5,398 nucleotides of DNA from an uncultured Alphaproteobacteria bacterium (GTDB taxonomy: Bacteria > Pseudomonadota > Alphaproteobacteria > RF32 > CAG-239): contig CALXTG010000206.1 in NCBI GenBank assembly GCA_944391355.1, forward strand, positions 1-5,398, in the 5' to 3' direction. Below are positions 1-5,398 of the stretch, one piece after another. Under the pieces are notes generated by a model. It was not told the origin of the DNA, did no database searches, and worked only from the letters and a program-made list of their open reading frames with translations. How positions within the stretch are numbered: position 1 is the first letter of the stretch; every line of letters starts with the position of its first letter. The position numbers and the translations under genes were made by a program.

Positions 1-309
1 TTTCATACAAAGGCTGTAAACGGCGCGATCAAAAGCGTTAAACAGTTTTTCCAGCCTCAGGCTGTTGGCGTAATAGAAATCAGCTTCAGCCACTTTCCAA
101 TAATTATTTTCGCGTACCAGGGTAACGGTATAATCCGAATTTTTGAGAATGACCCGGTCGGTTTGGGGGCCCGATACGGTTGCGGCGAAGAGCAGCTTTC
201 CCTCTTCTGCCGATTGGGGTCGGTAAATCCGCCAGTAAAAGGCGGCGGCAAAAAACAGCAGAGAACATGACAGCAGTATGAAACCGGACAGAAGAATACG
301 TTTATTCAT
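1..309 (-). CDS. DUF4340 domain protein, N-terminal part (C-terminus beyond left edge)
   Basis: An open frame runs from an ATG at 309 to the left edge: 103 codons with no stop. Residues about 6-26 form one hydrophobic segment preceded by MNKR, so it is probably a membrane anchor with the rest in the periplasm. From about residue 40 the pattern is that of the N-terminus of DUF4340 proteins: LLFAATVSGPQTDRVILK, a short TVTLVRENNYWKV strand pair, then a helix with ANSLRLEKLFNAF. DUF4340 genes commonly follow GldG-like genes, as here. The start is supported by a GGAG at 317-320, 7 nt upstream, inside the end of the preceding gene. The frame overlaps that gene by 8 bp (ATGAATAA), which suggests translational coupling. 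LLSC at residues 12-15 resembles a lipobox, but the hydrophobic run continues well past the cysteine, so an uncleaved anchor is more likely. The molecular role of the family is unknown; presumably it is an accessory subunit of the transporter. Confidence 0.82.
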   Translation of the reverse strand, partial: MNKRILLSGFILLSCSLLFFAAAFYWRIYRPQSAEEGKLLFAATVSGPQTDRVILKNSDYTVTLVRENNYWKVAEADFYYANSLRLEKLFNAFDRAVYSLCMK

Positions 310-2845
310 GGCACAGACTCCGAGCCAGACGGCGATTGCGGCGGTTAATCAGAAAAGTAAGATCGAATAAGAGCAGTAAAATTACGACGGGGATAACAAA
401 GCCGTTTATAATGACAATTTTGTCAAGCCGGCGTTCATATGCGCTTTTCAGCCGGTAATCCAAATGCTTGCGCTGTTCTTCCAATTCAAACAGCCTGGTT
501 TTCAGCTGATCAAGCTCTTGTAAGCTTTTGACTGCCGGGGGCTGGTTTGTCTCCCGGCGGTTCTGATTAATTGTTTCAAACTGTTCCCGCAGGGCTGCAA
601 TCTCTGTATCAAGTTTATTATAATGTGTGCGGAAACTCCGGCTTATTTCGGCATATAAAAGGCTGCCCGGCGTGGTATCTCCCAAATAAAACTCGCGGCG
701 CGGCAGAGCCACAAGAGACGCGTTTCCGGCCAGATAGTCAACCAGCCGCAACAAAAACAGGCCGTTATCTGCCGAAGGAATAATATCGTAAGCCGAGGCG
801 GCGGAAGAAGACCAGAGTTTATCGTCAAGAACATCCGCATCGGCTACAACGGCAAATTTTCCGGGATTAATAGAGGCGGCCAGAAACGGCGTCAGTTTAC
901 GGGAAATATCAAGCCCCTCATAATAATTTTCGGAAAAAGAAGAAGTGTAACGGCCTTCGCTGAGAGCGGCAAGAATGAATTTCTGATCCGGATAATGTGT
1001 CAGATCCGCCGTTTCGTCGGTTTCGCTCAGTTTAGCCAGATAAGCCGGCAGGCTGACAGTGTTTTGGTTTAAGGTTATCAGCGGGGTCACTTTATAGTCT
1101 TCGTTTCCGGCAATAACCAGTCCGCCCGGCGATGAAAGGCGAATTTTTCGTAAATCGGCGGTCAGCGGATGGCCGGGATTAATTTCTTCGGCAGAGGCTT
1201 CTGTCCGGAGCGGATAATGACGGCGCGTTCCGTTGACGACGGCGGAAGCCGCGGCATCGGTACTTCCGACGATCAGATCGGGGATTAAAAACATTCCGCC
1301 CTGCTGCAAAAAGTCGTTTGGTCTCGGGGTATCCATCTCGGCGTAACCGTCGGCATCCGCCTGTATTTCGGCATAATTGTCAAGCAGCAGCAGGATCCGG
1401 CCGCCGCGCAGCAGGTATTGCTCGAGCGCATAGGCAAAGCTTTCCGGCAGCGGGGAAGCGGCGACAACCATCAACAGGTCGGTATCCTGAGGAATTTCGG
1501 CAATAAAAGGAGATAATTCGCGAATTTTGTAAACCGTTTGCAGCTGCTTAACAAAATTGCCGTCATATATCTGCGGCAAGCCGGGCGCGACAATATCTAC
1601 GGTTGTTTCCGCAGGTTGGTTTAATTTATAAAATATACGGCTTAAGTCTTGTTCAAGAAAGTTGCTGCGGCGGCTGTCCAGATAAGGAATGACTGCTCGG
1701 CGGCCGAATTTATCAACCGCTTCGATGCCGAAGTACAGTTTTGTGCTCCCCTGCCCGCCGCCAAAAGCCCTAATGCCGGCGGCCTCGGCAGCGCGAGCCG
1801 TTTCGGAATAAGGTTCGGGGCTGATAATCTGCAGTTTGATTTTGTTTGAGGCCGTCTGGAACTTACGCAGCATACGCAGGACATACTGCGAATACTGAGC
1901 CGACCCGGTATTTTCGGCTCCGAGAGCCGAAGAGAGGTACAGGCGGACATAGACGGGCGTTTCCAATGAAGCGACTGTTTTAGCGGCGGCCGGCGAGAGC
2001 GTGAAACGCCGGTCGGCGGTCATATCGGCTTTTTGTCCGGAGAAAAGCAAACCGGTTCCGAGATTGAGGAAAACAAAAGCCGCCAGCATGAAAATTGCTT
2101 CGAGAGCCGCGGTTTTTCTGTTTTTGAAACGGATAACCTCAAGATTAAGCCAGAGCGGAAGAAGCATCAGCAGCAAAAAATAAAACAGATTGTCAAGTCC
2201 GGGCTGACCGGAAACAAAATCACTGTAATGTTTGCCGAAATTCAGAGCGAGCAGAATATCGGCAGCCGAATTTTCAGGCGCGGCAAAAAGATAAATCAGG
2301 TAATCAGGGCGGCTGACAATAATTATCCAGCTGAGCATAACGGAGAGAACATAGGCAATAATCGGGCTGCGCGTAAGAGAGGAAATACAGCACCCCAAAG
2401 CGCAGAAGCTGCCGGCAACCATCAGGCAGCCGCCGTAAGCCGAGAAAATGTTCAGATTGTCGAGATGATAAAAAGTATTGACGTAAGCCCAGAAAGGAAC
2501 CGTTAAAACCAGCATCAGCAGACAAAAAAGCCAAGCGGCCAAGAACTTGCCGAGAATAATGCTTTTGTAGCCGAGAGGCTGGGTTAACAGAAATTCAACA
2601 GTTCCCGATTTGTTTTCTTCGGCCCAAAGACGCATGGTCAGAGCCGGCAACAGAATCGCAAAGATATCGGTCTGGAAATAGAAAAACGAAAACAGCCGGC
2701 TGTTGTCCAGATTAAAAAACGATCCCATATAAAAAGTCGTCAGCATTGATAAAACCAGATAAGCACCGATGATAAAATAGGCTAATCCGGTTTGGAAAAA
2801 CGAAAAAAATTCTTTACGGAGGATTTGAAAAAAAGCGTTAAACAT
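302..2845 (-). CDS. ABC-2 permease fused to a GldG-like periplasmic auxiliary domain
   Basis: 847 residues in two parts. Residues 1-240 are an ABC-2 family permease of the GldF type: about six hydrophobic segments (near 22-40, 56-72, 98-122, 138-155, 162-180, 218-234) and the conserved stretch MRLWAEENKSGTVEFLLTQP at 71-90 after the second one. Residues 247-268 form another membrane segment leading into a GldG-like (ABC_transp_aux) domain that begins DMTADRRFTLSPAAAKTV at 274-291 and extends to about 735. Residues about 740-805 are highly charged with heptad-like leucines and probably form a coiled coil. A last membrane segment at about 810-833 is followed by an Arg-rich tail (RRNRRLARS), which suggests a cytoplasmic C-terminus. 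GldF and GldG are separate genes in Bacteroidota; here they are one chain, with no stop or frameshift at the junction. The start at 2845 has a weak AGG 7 nt upstream overlapping the stop of the ATPase gene, with 8 bp between the genes. It should pair with that ATPase as an inner-membrane transporter; the substrate cannot be told from sequence. Confidence 0.88.
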   Translation of the reverse strand: MFNAFFQILRKEFFSFFQTGLAYFIIGAYLVLSMLTTFYMGSFFNLDNSRLFSFFYFQTDIFAILLPALTMRLWAEENKSGTVEFLLTQPLGYKSIILGKFLAAWLFCLLMLVLTVPFWAYVNTFYHLDNLNIFSAYGGCLMVAGSFCALGCCISSLTRSPIIAYVLSVMLSWIIIVSRPDYLIYLFAAPENSAADILLALNFGKHYSDFVSGQPGLDNLFYFLLLMLLPLWLNLEVIRFKNRKTAALEAIFMLAAFVFLNLGTGLLFSGQKADMTADRRFTLSPAAAKTVASLETPVYVRLYLSSALGAENTGSAQYSQYVLRMLRKFQTASNKIKLQIISPEPYSETARAAEAAGIRAFGGGQGSTKLYFGIEAVDKFGRRAVIPYLDSRRSNFLEQDLSRIFYKLNQPAETTVDIVAPGLPQIYDGNFVKQLQTVYKIRELSPFIAEIPQDTDLLMVVAASPLPESFAYALEQYLLRGGRILLLLDNYAEIQADADGYAEMDTPRPNDFLQQGGMFLIPDLIVGSTDAAASAVVNGTRRHYPLRTEASAEEINPGHPLTADLRKIRLSSPGGLVIAGNEDYKVTPLITLNQNTVSLPAYLAKLSETDETADLTHYPDQKFILAALSEGRYTSSFSENYYEGLDISRKLTPFLAASINPGKFAVVADADVLDDKLWSSSAASAYDIIPSADNGLFLLRLVDYLAGNASLVALPRREFYLGDTTPGSLLYAEISRSFRTHYNKLDTEIAALREQFETINQNRRETNQPPAVKSLQELDQLKTRLFELEEQRKHLDYRLKSAYERRLDKIVIINGFVIPVVILLLLFDLTFLINRRNRRLARSLCHE
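317..320 (-). promoter_or_regulatory. Ribosome binding site of the DUF4340 gene, inside the fusion gene
   Basis: On the minus strand GGAG stands 7 nt before the ATG at 309. It lies within the last codons of the permease-GldG gene, which ends at 302. This supports the ATG at 309 as the start and an overlap of 8 bp between the two genes. Confidence 0.7.
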
Positions 2846-2853
2846 GGTAAAAC

Positions 2854-3570
2854 CTATCGGTCTGTGGTAATGGTTCGGAAGGCGGTCTGCAAATCATTGT
2901 CGGGTGCGATTTTCTTCAGTTCGCCGGGAGAAGTATCGCGCACCAGTTTGCCGTTGTTCAGCAAAATAACCCGGTCGGCCAAAGCCTCTACTTCTTCCAT
3001 AATATGCGTGGAAATCAGGACAATGTTTTTTTTGCCGTAGTCTTTGATAAAACGGCGGAATTCAAATTTCTGATTAGGATCCAACCCTTCGGTCGGTTCG
3101 TCCAAGAGCAGAATTTTTGGGCGATGAAGCAGACTTCCGGCCAAACCGGTACGATGTTTGAAGCCTTTGGAAAGAGTTTCGATTTTCCGGCTTATGACAT
3201 TTTCCAGGCACAAAGCCGCAATCACTTCGGCAGCGCGGTCGGCAAATTCGGACGGGGGCAGATTATGCAGGCCGGCGTTGAAGCGCAAAAAATCAAAAAC
3301 AGTCATATCGCCGTATAGAGGGCTGTTTTCGGGAACATAACCGATATTTTTCAATGCCTTGATACGTTCGCGGCCGATATCATACCCGGAAACGGTGACT
3401 TCGCCGCCGTCAGGGAGGTAATAACCGGTCAAAAGCCGAAGCAGCGTTGTCTTCCCTGCCCCGTTCGGCCCCAGCAAGGCAACTGTTTCCCCGCGGCTGA
3501 TACAGAAATTAATGTTGTCGAGGGCCCGAAAGCTCCCGAAGTTTTTTGACAAGTTTTTGGCGACAATCAT
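2854..3570 (-). CDS. ABC transporter ATP-binding protein, GldA-like
   Basis: A complete 238-residue nucleotide-binding subunit, normal length for a stand-alone ABC ATPase. Walker A is GPNGAGKTT at 34-42. The signature is LSKGFKHR at 133-140, Walker B ILLLDEP at 153-159, the D-loop EGLDP at 161-165, and the switch histidine STHIMEE at 187-193 (H189). The Q-loop position reads GYVPENSPLY, with Glu81 where most ABC ATPases have Gln; this PE.xPLY form is usual in the GldA/ABC-2 branch and does not imply loss of activity. It is the first gene of the minus-strand operon and is followed after 8 bp by the permease-GldG fusion, so it very likely powers that permease. No good Shine-Dalgarno precedes the ATG at 3570 (only a GAG touching the start codon), and the next upstream sequence is the AT-rich promoter region. 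Closest functional names are GldA or a CcmA/YxiN-type ABC-2 ATPase; the gliding name should not be taken literally. Confidence 0.93.
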   Translation of the reverse strand: MIVAKNLSKNFGSFRALDNINFCISRGETVALLGPNGAGKTTLLRLLTGYYLPDGGEVTVSGYDIGRERIKALKNIGYVPENSPLYGDMTVFDFLRFNAGLHNLPPSEFADRAAEVIAALCLENVISRKIETLSKGFKHRTGLAGSLLHRPKILLLDEPTEGLDPNQKFEFRRFIKDYGKKNIVLISTHIMEEVEALADRVILLNNGKLVRDTSPGELKKIAPDNDLQTAFRTITTDR

Positions 3571-3580
3571 CTCGGACTTT

Positions 3581-3609
3581 TTTATATATAAGTTGAAACC
3601 TGTTCTCAG
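3581..3609 (-). promoter_or_regulatory. Possible sigma-70-type promoter for the ABC/GldG operon
   Basis: Reading leftward, CTGAGA (3609-3604, 4 of 6 to TTGACA) is followed after exactly 17 bp by TATAAA (3586-3581, 5 of 6 to TATAAT). Transcription would begin near 3574-3575, only a few bases before the ATG at 3570. The mRNA would then be leaderless or nearly so, which fits the lack of a Shine-Dalgarno sequence in front of that start. In DNA this AT-rich, chance matches are common, so this is a candidate only. Confidence 0.35.
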
Positions 3610-3621
3610 TTTAGCAAGAAA

Positions 3622-3654
3622 ATTTTAAATTTTAACAATTATTTTAAATTTTAA
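3622..3654. repeat. Perfect 14-bp direct repeat (two copies, 19-bp period)
   Basis: ATTTTAAATTTTAA occurs at 3622-3635 and again at 3641-3654, separated by CAATT. The centre-to-centre distance is 19 bp, just under two helical turns. Each copy contains the short palindromes TTTAAA and AAATTT. It lies between the two divergent operons, just upstream of the candidate leftward -35 box. It could be a pair of regulator sites, an UP-like element, or simply low-complexity AT sequence. Confidence 0.6.
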
Positions 3655-3719
3655 AATCTTTGGTGACAAAATCTTAATTTTACATTATGTATATACGTAT
3701 TAAAAAATATTTTGCAGAC

Positions 3720-3723
3720 GGAG
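3720..3723 (+). promoter_or_regulatory. Ribosome binding site deciding the start of the first mlaD-like gene
   Basis: GGAG lies 5 nt before the ATG at 3729. The frame is also open from an upstream ATG at 3687, but that codon is preceded only by TA-rich sequence with no Shine-Dalgarno, and the 14 extra residues it would add (MYIRIKKYFADGAE) are not expected in the family. The ATG at 3729 is therefore preferred. Confidence 0.75.
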
Positions 3724-3728
3724 CTGAA

Positions 3729-4262
3729 ATGTCTAAAGAAGAATATTCCAAGGAAGAAGCCAAATATCTTAAAATAGGTTTGTATATGAGCGCGGTGCTG
3801 ATTGCTGCGGCCGCTTATTTTATGCTCGGAAAATCGGATATAAAACATGCGGACGGCGGAGATTATTACCAGCTGCAGGCTCGTTTTAACCGGACGGACG
3901 GGTTGTTGGTCGGCGATCTGGTCCGGCTTTCGGGCATGAATGTCGGCAAAGTCGTCGATGCCAAGCTTGATGATCATTTTAAGGCGGTTTTGACGCTGGA
4001 TATCCGAGAAGATATTGAAATTCCCGATGACAGCAGCGCCTCGATTGTCAGTTCAAGTTTGCTCGGTTCCAAGTATATTGAGATTGAACCGGGCGGTTCG
4101 GAAGATTTTCTTCCGGCCGGCGGCGAATTTAATTATACGCAAGACGCCATGGTTATTGAAGAACTGCTTGACCGTATCGTCGGCATCGGTAAAGCTAATC
4201 GCGAAAAGATGGCTAAAAACTGCCGTCCGGCCGAGAGTGAAGCCAAAGAAGATAAAGAATAA
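3729..4262 (+). CDS. MlaD-like MCE domain protein, first of a tandem pair
   Basis: 177 residues from the ATG at 3729. A charged N-terminus (MSKEEYSKEEAKYLK) precedes one membrane segment at about 16-34, then a single MCE domain at about 46-122. The typical pattern is visible: YYQLQARF, DGLLVGDLVRLSGMNVGKV at 58-75, IPDDSSASIVSSSLLGSKYIEIEPGG at 98-123. After it, TQDAMVIEELLDRIVG at 137-152 matches the C-terminal helix of MlaD (TKSAMVLEDLIGQF in E. coli, from memory). The tail is short and very acidic/basic. MlaD proteins form hexameric rings anchored in the inner membrane that carry phospholipid between the MlaFE transporter and periplasmic carriers. A second MCE protein follows 20 bp later. 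The two differ clearly in sequence, so this is an old duplication. Which of the two is the true MlaD cannot be decided here, and mixed or separate rings are both possible. Confidence 0.88.
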   Translation: MSKEEYSKEEAKYLKIGLYMSAVLIAAAAYFMLGKSDIKHADGGDYYQLQARFNRTDGLLVGDLVRLSGMNVGKVVDAKLDDHFKAVLTLDIREDIEIPDDSSASIVSSSLLGSKYIEIEPGGSEDFLPAGGEFNYTQDAMVIEELLDRIVGIGKANREKMAKNCRPAESEAKEDKE

Positions 4263-4271
4263 TTATACTTA

Positions 4272-4276
4272 AGGAG
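4272..4276 (+). promoter_or_regulatory. Ribosome binding site of the second mlaD-like gene
   Basis: AGGAG at 4272-4276 sits 6 nt before the ATG at 4283. The frame can also begin at a TTG at 4280, but that would leave only 3 nt between the AGGAG and the start, so ATG 4283 is preferred. Confidence 0.8.
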
Positions 4277-4282
4277 AGATTG

Positions 4283-4744
4283 ATGAATAAGAGACCAGTA
4301 GAAACCATTATGGGGATCGTTGTTGTGGCAGTAGCCGCGTTCTTTATGTTTTTCGCCTATAGAGTTTCGGATCTGCAGGTTGTTAAAGGGTATAACCTGA
4401 CCGCCCGTTTCTTGAAGGTCGGCGGCTTAAATGTCGGTTCGGATGTCCGTATTAACGGCATTAAGGTCGGGACAGTCGTTGCCCAGACTTTAAATAATCA
4501 GGATTATGAAGCCGAAGTCAAAATGAGTATTGCTCCCAATATTAAACTGCCGGTAGACAGTACCGCCATTATTGTCAGCGACGGTTTGGTCGGCGATAAA
4601 TTTATTAAAATCGAACCGGGCAAGGATCAGAAAATGCTTGCCGACGGTGATATAATTGCTAAAACCAAAGATTTCAAAACCTTAGAAGATATGGTCGGAC
4701 AAATCATTTTTATGGTGACAGACAATGGACAGGAAAATAACTAA
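4283..4744 (+). CDS. mlaD: MlaD: phospholipid-transport MCE protein, second of the pair
   Basis: 153 residues. MNKRPVE is followed by a membrane segment at about 8-26 and a single MCE domain at about 37-113: YNLTARFLKVGGLNVGSDVR at 37-56, INGIKVGTVV at 57-66, LPVDSTAIIVSDGLVGDKF at 89-107 and IKIEPG at 108-113. LADGDIIAKT at 119-128 and LEDMVGQIIF at 134-143 then match the end of MlaD, whose helix lines the central pore of the hexamer. It is shorter than E. coli MlaD (183 residues) because it lacks the long disordered tail. MlaD anchors in the inner membrane and links the MlaFE ABC transporter with the periplasmic lipid carrier MlaC. None of mlaE, mlaF, mlaB or mlaC is in this window. It is preceded by a related MCE gene 20 bp upstream, and its last 20 bp overlap the start of the DUF2155 gene. 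Confidence 0.9.
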   Translation: MNKRPVETIMGIVVVAVAAFFMFFAYRVSDLQVVKGYNLTARFLKVGGLNVGSDVRINGIKVGTVVAQTLNNQDYEAEVKMSIAPNIKLPVDSTAIIVSDGLVGDKFIKIEPGKDQKMLADGDIIAKTKDFKTLEDMVGQIIFMVTDNGQENN

Positions 4745-5398
4745 ATATACTTTGGCAGCTGTTTTGGGACTGCTGGGCGCGGTTCCGGCTCAAGCCAGAG
4801 AAATTGACATGAATACGGTGCAAATGCAGGCCATGGATAAAATTACCGGCCGCGTCAGCGTTATTGAAGCGCCGGTTAACAGCGAAATCCGTTTCGGAAG
4901 TTTTTCGATTGTGGTCAGAGCCTGTAAAACCCGGCCGCCGGAAGAAACCCCCGAAAATTATGCCTTTGTTGACGTCGTTGATAATTATAACGGCGAGAAT
5001 CCGGTCAATATTTTCAAAGGCTGGATGTTGTCTTCTTCGCCGGCTTTGAATGCGGTTGAACATCCGATTTATGATGTCTGGCTGCTGCAGTGCCTTGACG
5101 GAACGGTTGACAGAAGCAAGCTGCTGACGGCCGAGCAGCTGAAAGCCCGCGATGAAATTGCCAAAGCACCTGAGAAAAAGCCGGAAACGGAGATTAAACC
5201 CGTTGAGCCGACTCCGGAAGTCGAGCCTGCGGTTCCCGCGGCAGAAGAAGCAGAAAATACCGAAACTGCTGCCGAAACGGAAGTTAAGGTTGAAGAACCG
5301 CTCCAAGAAGTTGTCTTGCCGGAAATCAATACGGATGAAGATGCGCCCAAGTCATTAATTAATATTTCGGCGGAAGAAAAAGCTCCGGCTGAGACAGC
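4725..5398 (+). CDS. Secreted DUF2155 domain protein (C-terminus beyond right edge)
   Basis: The frame is open from the ATG at 4725 to the right edge: 224 codons plus two bases. Residues 1-24 form a signal peptide with a likely signal peptidase I site after PAQA, so the protein is periplasmic. The DUF2155 domain covers about 36-124: MDKITGRVSVIEAPVNSE at 37-54, FGSFSIVVRACKTRPPEE at 57-74, then IFKGWMLSSSPALNAVEHP at 96-114 and YDVWLLQC at 116-123. Cys67 and Cys123 sit at the conserved cysteine positions and could form a disulphide. From about 147 on, the chain is rich in Pro, Glu and Ala (KPETEIKPVEPTPEVEPAVP and similar), which is a disordered extension. GGTGA at 4714-4718 lies 6 nt upstream of the start. 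The 20-bp overlap with mlaD suggests coupled translation. The function of DUF2155 is not known; the neighbourhood suggests a cell-envelope role. Confidence 0.87.
   Translation, partial: MDRKITKYTLAAVLGLLGAVPAQAREIDMNTVQMQAMDKITGRVSVIEAPVNSEIRFGSFSIVVRACKTRPPEETPENYAFVDVVDNYNGENPVNIFKGWMLSSSPALNAVEHPIYDVWLLQCLDGTVDRSKLLTAEQLKARDEIAKAPEKKPETEIKPVEPTPEVEPAVPAAEEAENTETAAETEVKVEEPLQEVVLPEINTDEDAPKSLINISAEEKAPAET

Larger units (their letters stand above)
3571..3728. promoter_or_regulatory. Divergent AT-rich intergenic control region
   Basis: This is the only substantial gap without a gene. It lies between two operons reading outward, the ABC/GldG set leftward and the mlaD set rightward, so it must hold the promoters of both unless each is driven from elsewhere. 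It is far richer in A+T than the flanking genes, with long runs such as 3621-3659. It contains a 14-bp perfect direct repeat and a possible leftward promoter, listed separately. No convincing -35/-10 pair with 16-18 bp spacing was found for the rightward operon: TATATA at 3690-3695 and TATTAA at 3698-3703 are possible -10 boxes but lack a well-spaced -35. No strong hairpin followed by a T-run is visible, as expected where no genes converge. Confidence 0.75.

Noticed and set aside
57..251. Minus-strand frame of 64 codons near the left edge
   Set aside because: It lies in another frame within the DUF4340 gene (1-309), whose translation fits a known family; this frame has no RBS and no recognisable domain.
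2033..2506. Plus-strand frame of 157 codons opposite the permease gene
   Set aside because: The product is low-complexity and rich in Asn, Gln, Arg and Glu, as expected from reading a membrane protein gene backwards. The minus-strand frame is a clear family member.
2854..3570. Glu in place of the Q-loop Gln considered as a sign of an inactive ATPase
   Set aside because: All other motifs are intact, and the PE.xPLY form is common in functional ABC-2 ATPases of this branch.
3621..3659. AT-rich stretch considered as a terminator or replication origin
   Set aside because: No GC stem with a following T-run, no genes converging here, and no DnaA-box-like sequence or origin-linked genes nearby.
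3687..3728. Upstream in-frame ATG for the first mlaD-like protein
   Set aside because: No Shine-Dalgarno, AT-rich context, and an N-terminal extension not expected in the family; the ATG at 3729 has GGAG at good spacing.
3651..3977. Minus-strand frame of 108 codons across the intergenic region and the first mlaD-like gene
   Set aside because: It starts inside the MCE coding sequence and ends in AT-rich intergenic DNA with no RBS; it is an antisense shadow.
4710..5306. Minus-strand frame of 198 codons opposite the DUF2155 gene
   Set aside because: The product is Phe/Arg/Asn-rich mirror sequence of a biased coding strand, with no domain. The plus strand has a signal peptide and a DUF2155 domain.

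Overview
The window looks like a piece of chromosome from a Gram-negative bacterium, most likely an alphaproteobacterium. Two features point there. Tandem MlaD-type MCE genes imply an outer membrane with Mla-type phospholipid traffic. The last gene encodes a secreted DUF2155 protein, a family that, from recalled family knowledge, is essentially alphaproteobacterial. Base composition is intermediate in the genes, and the only clearly AT-rich stretch is the single real intergenic gap. No mobile element, tRNA, rRNA or CRISPR array is visible. The window is tightly packed and the genes look vertically inherited.

Left half, minus strand (about 3570 down to 1): a compact three-gene operon. The order of transcription is an ABC ATPase (2854-3570), a large protein that joins an ABC-2 permease to a GldG-like periplasmic domain (302-2845), and a DUF4340 protein cut by the left edge (1-309). 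The genes are 8 bp apart and then overlap by 8 bp, so they are probably translationally coupled. Together they form a GldA/GldF/GldG-like transporter with a DUF4340 partner. This type of system is known from Bacteroidota gliding but is of unclear function in non-gliding bacteria.

Middle (3571-3728): a divergent, very AT-rich control region of about 160 bp. It contains a perfect 14-bp direct repeat and a plausible promoter for the minus operon that would leave almost no 5' leader.

Right half, plus strand (3729-5398): two tandem single-MCE-domain membrane-anchored proteins of MlaD type (3729-4262 and 4283-4744), followed by the DUF2155 protein (4725 to the right edge), whose start overlaps the end of the second mlaD by 20 bp. 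No MlaE permease or MlaF ATPase is encoded here, so these subunits must be elsewhere if the pathway is complete. The DUF2155 protein has a signal peptide and a long Pro/Glu-rich tail and is open at the right edge.

The points most worth following up are the permease-GldG fusion, the duplicated mlaD with the coupled DUF2155 gene, and the shared intergenic region between the two envelope modules.
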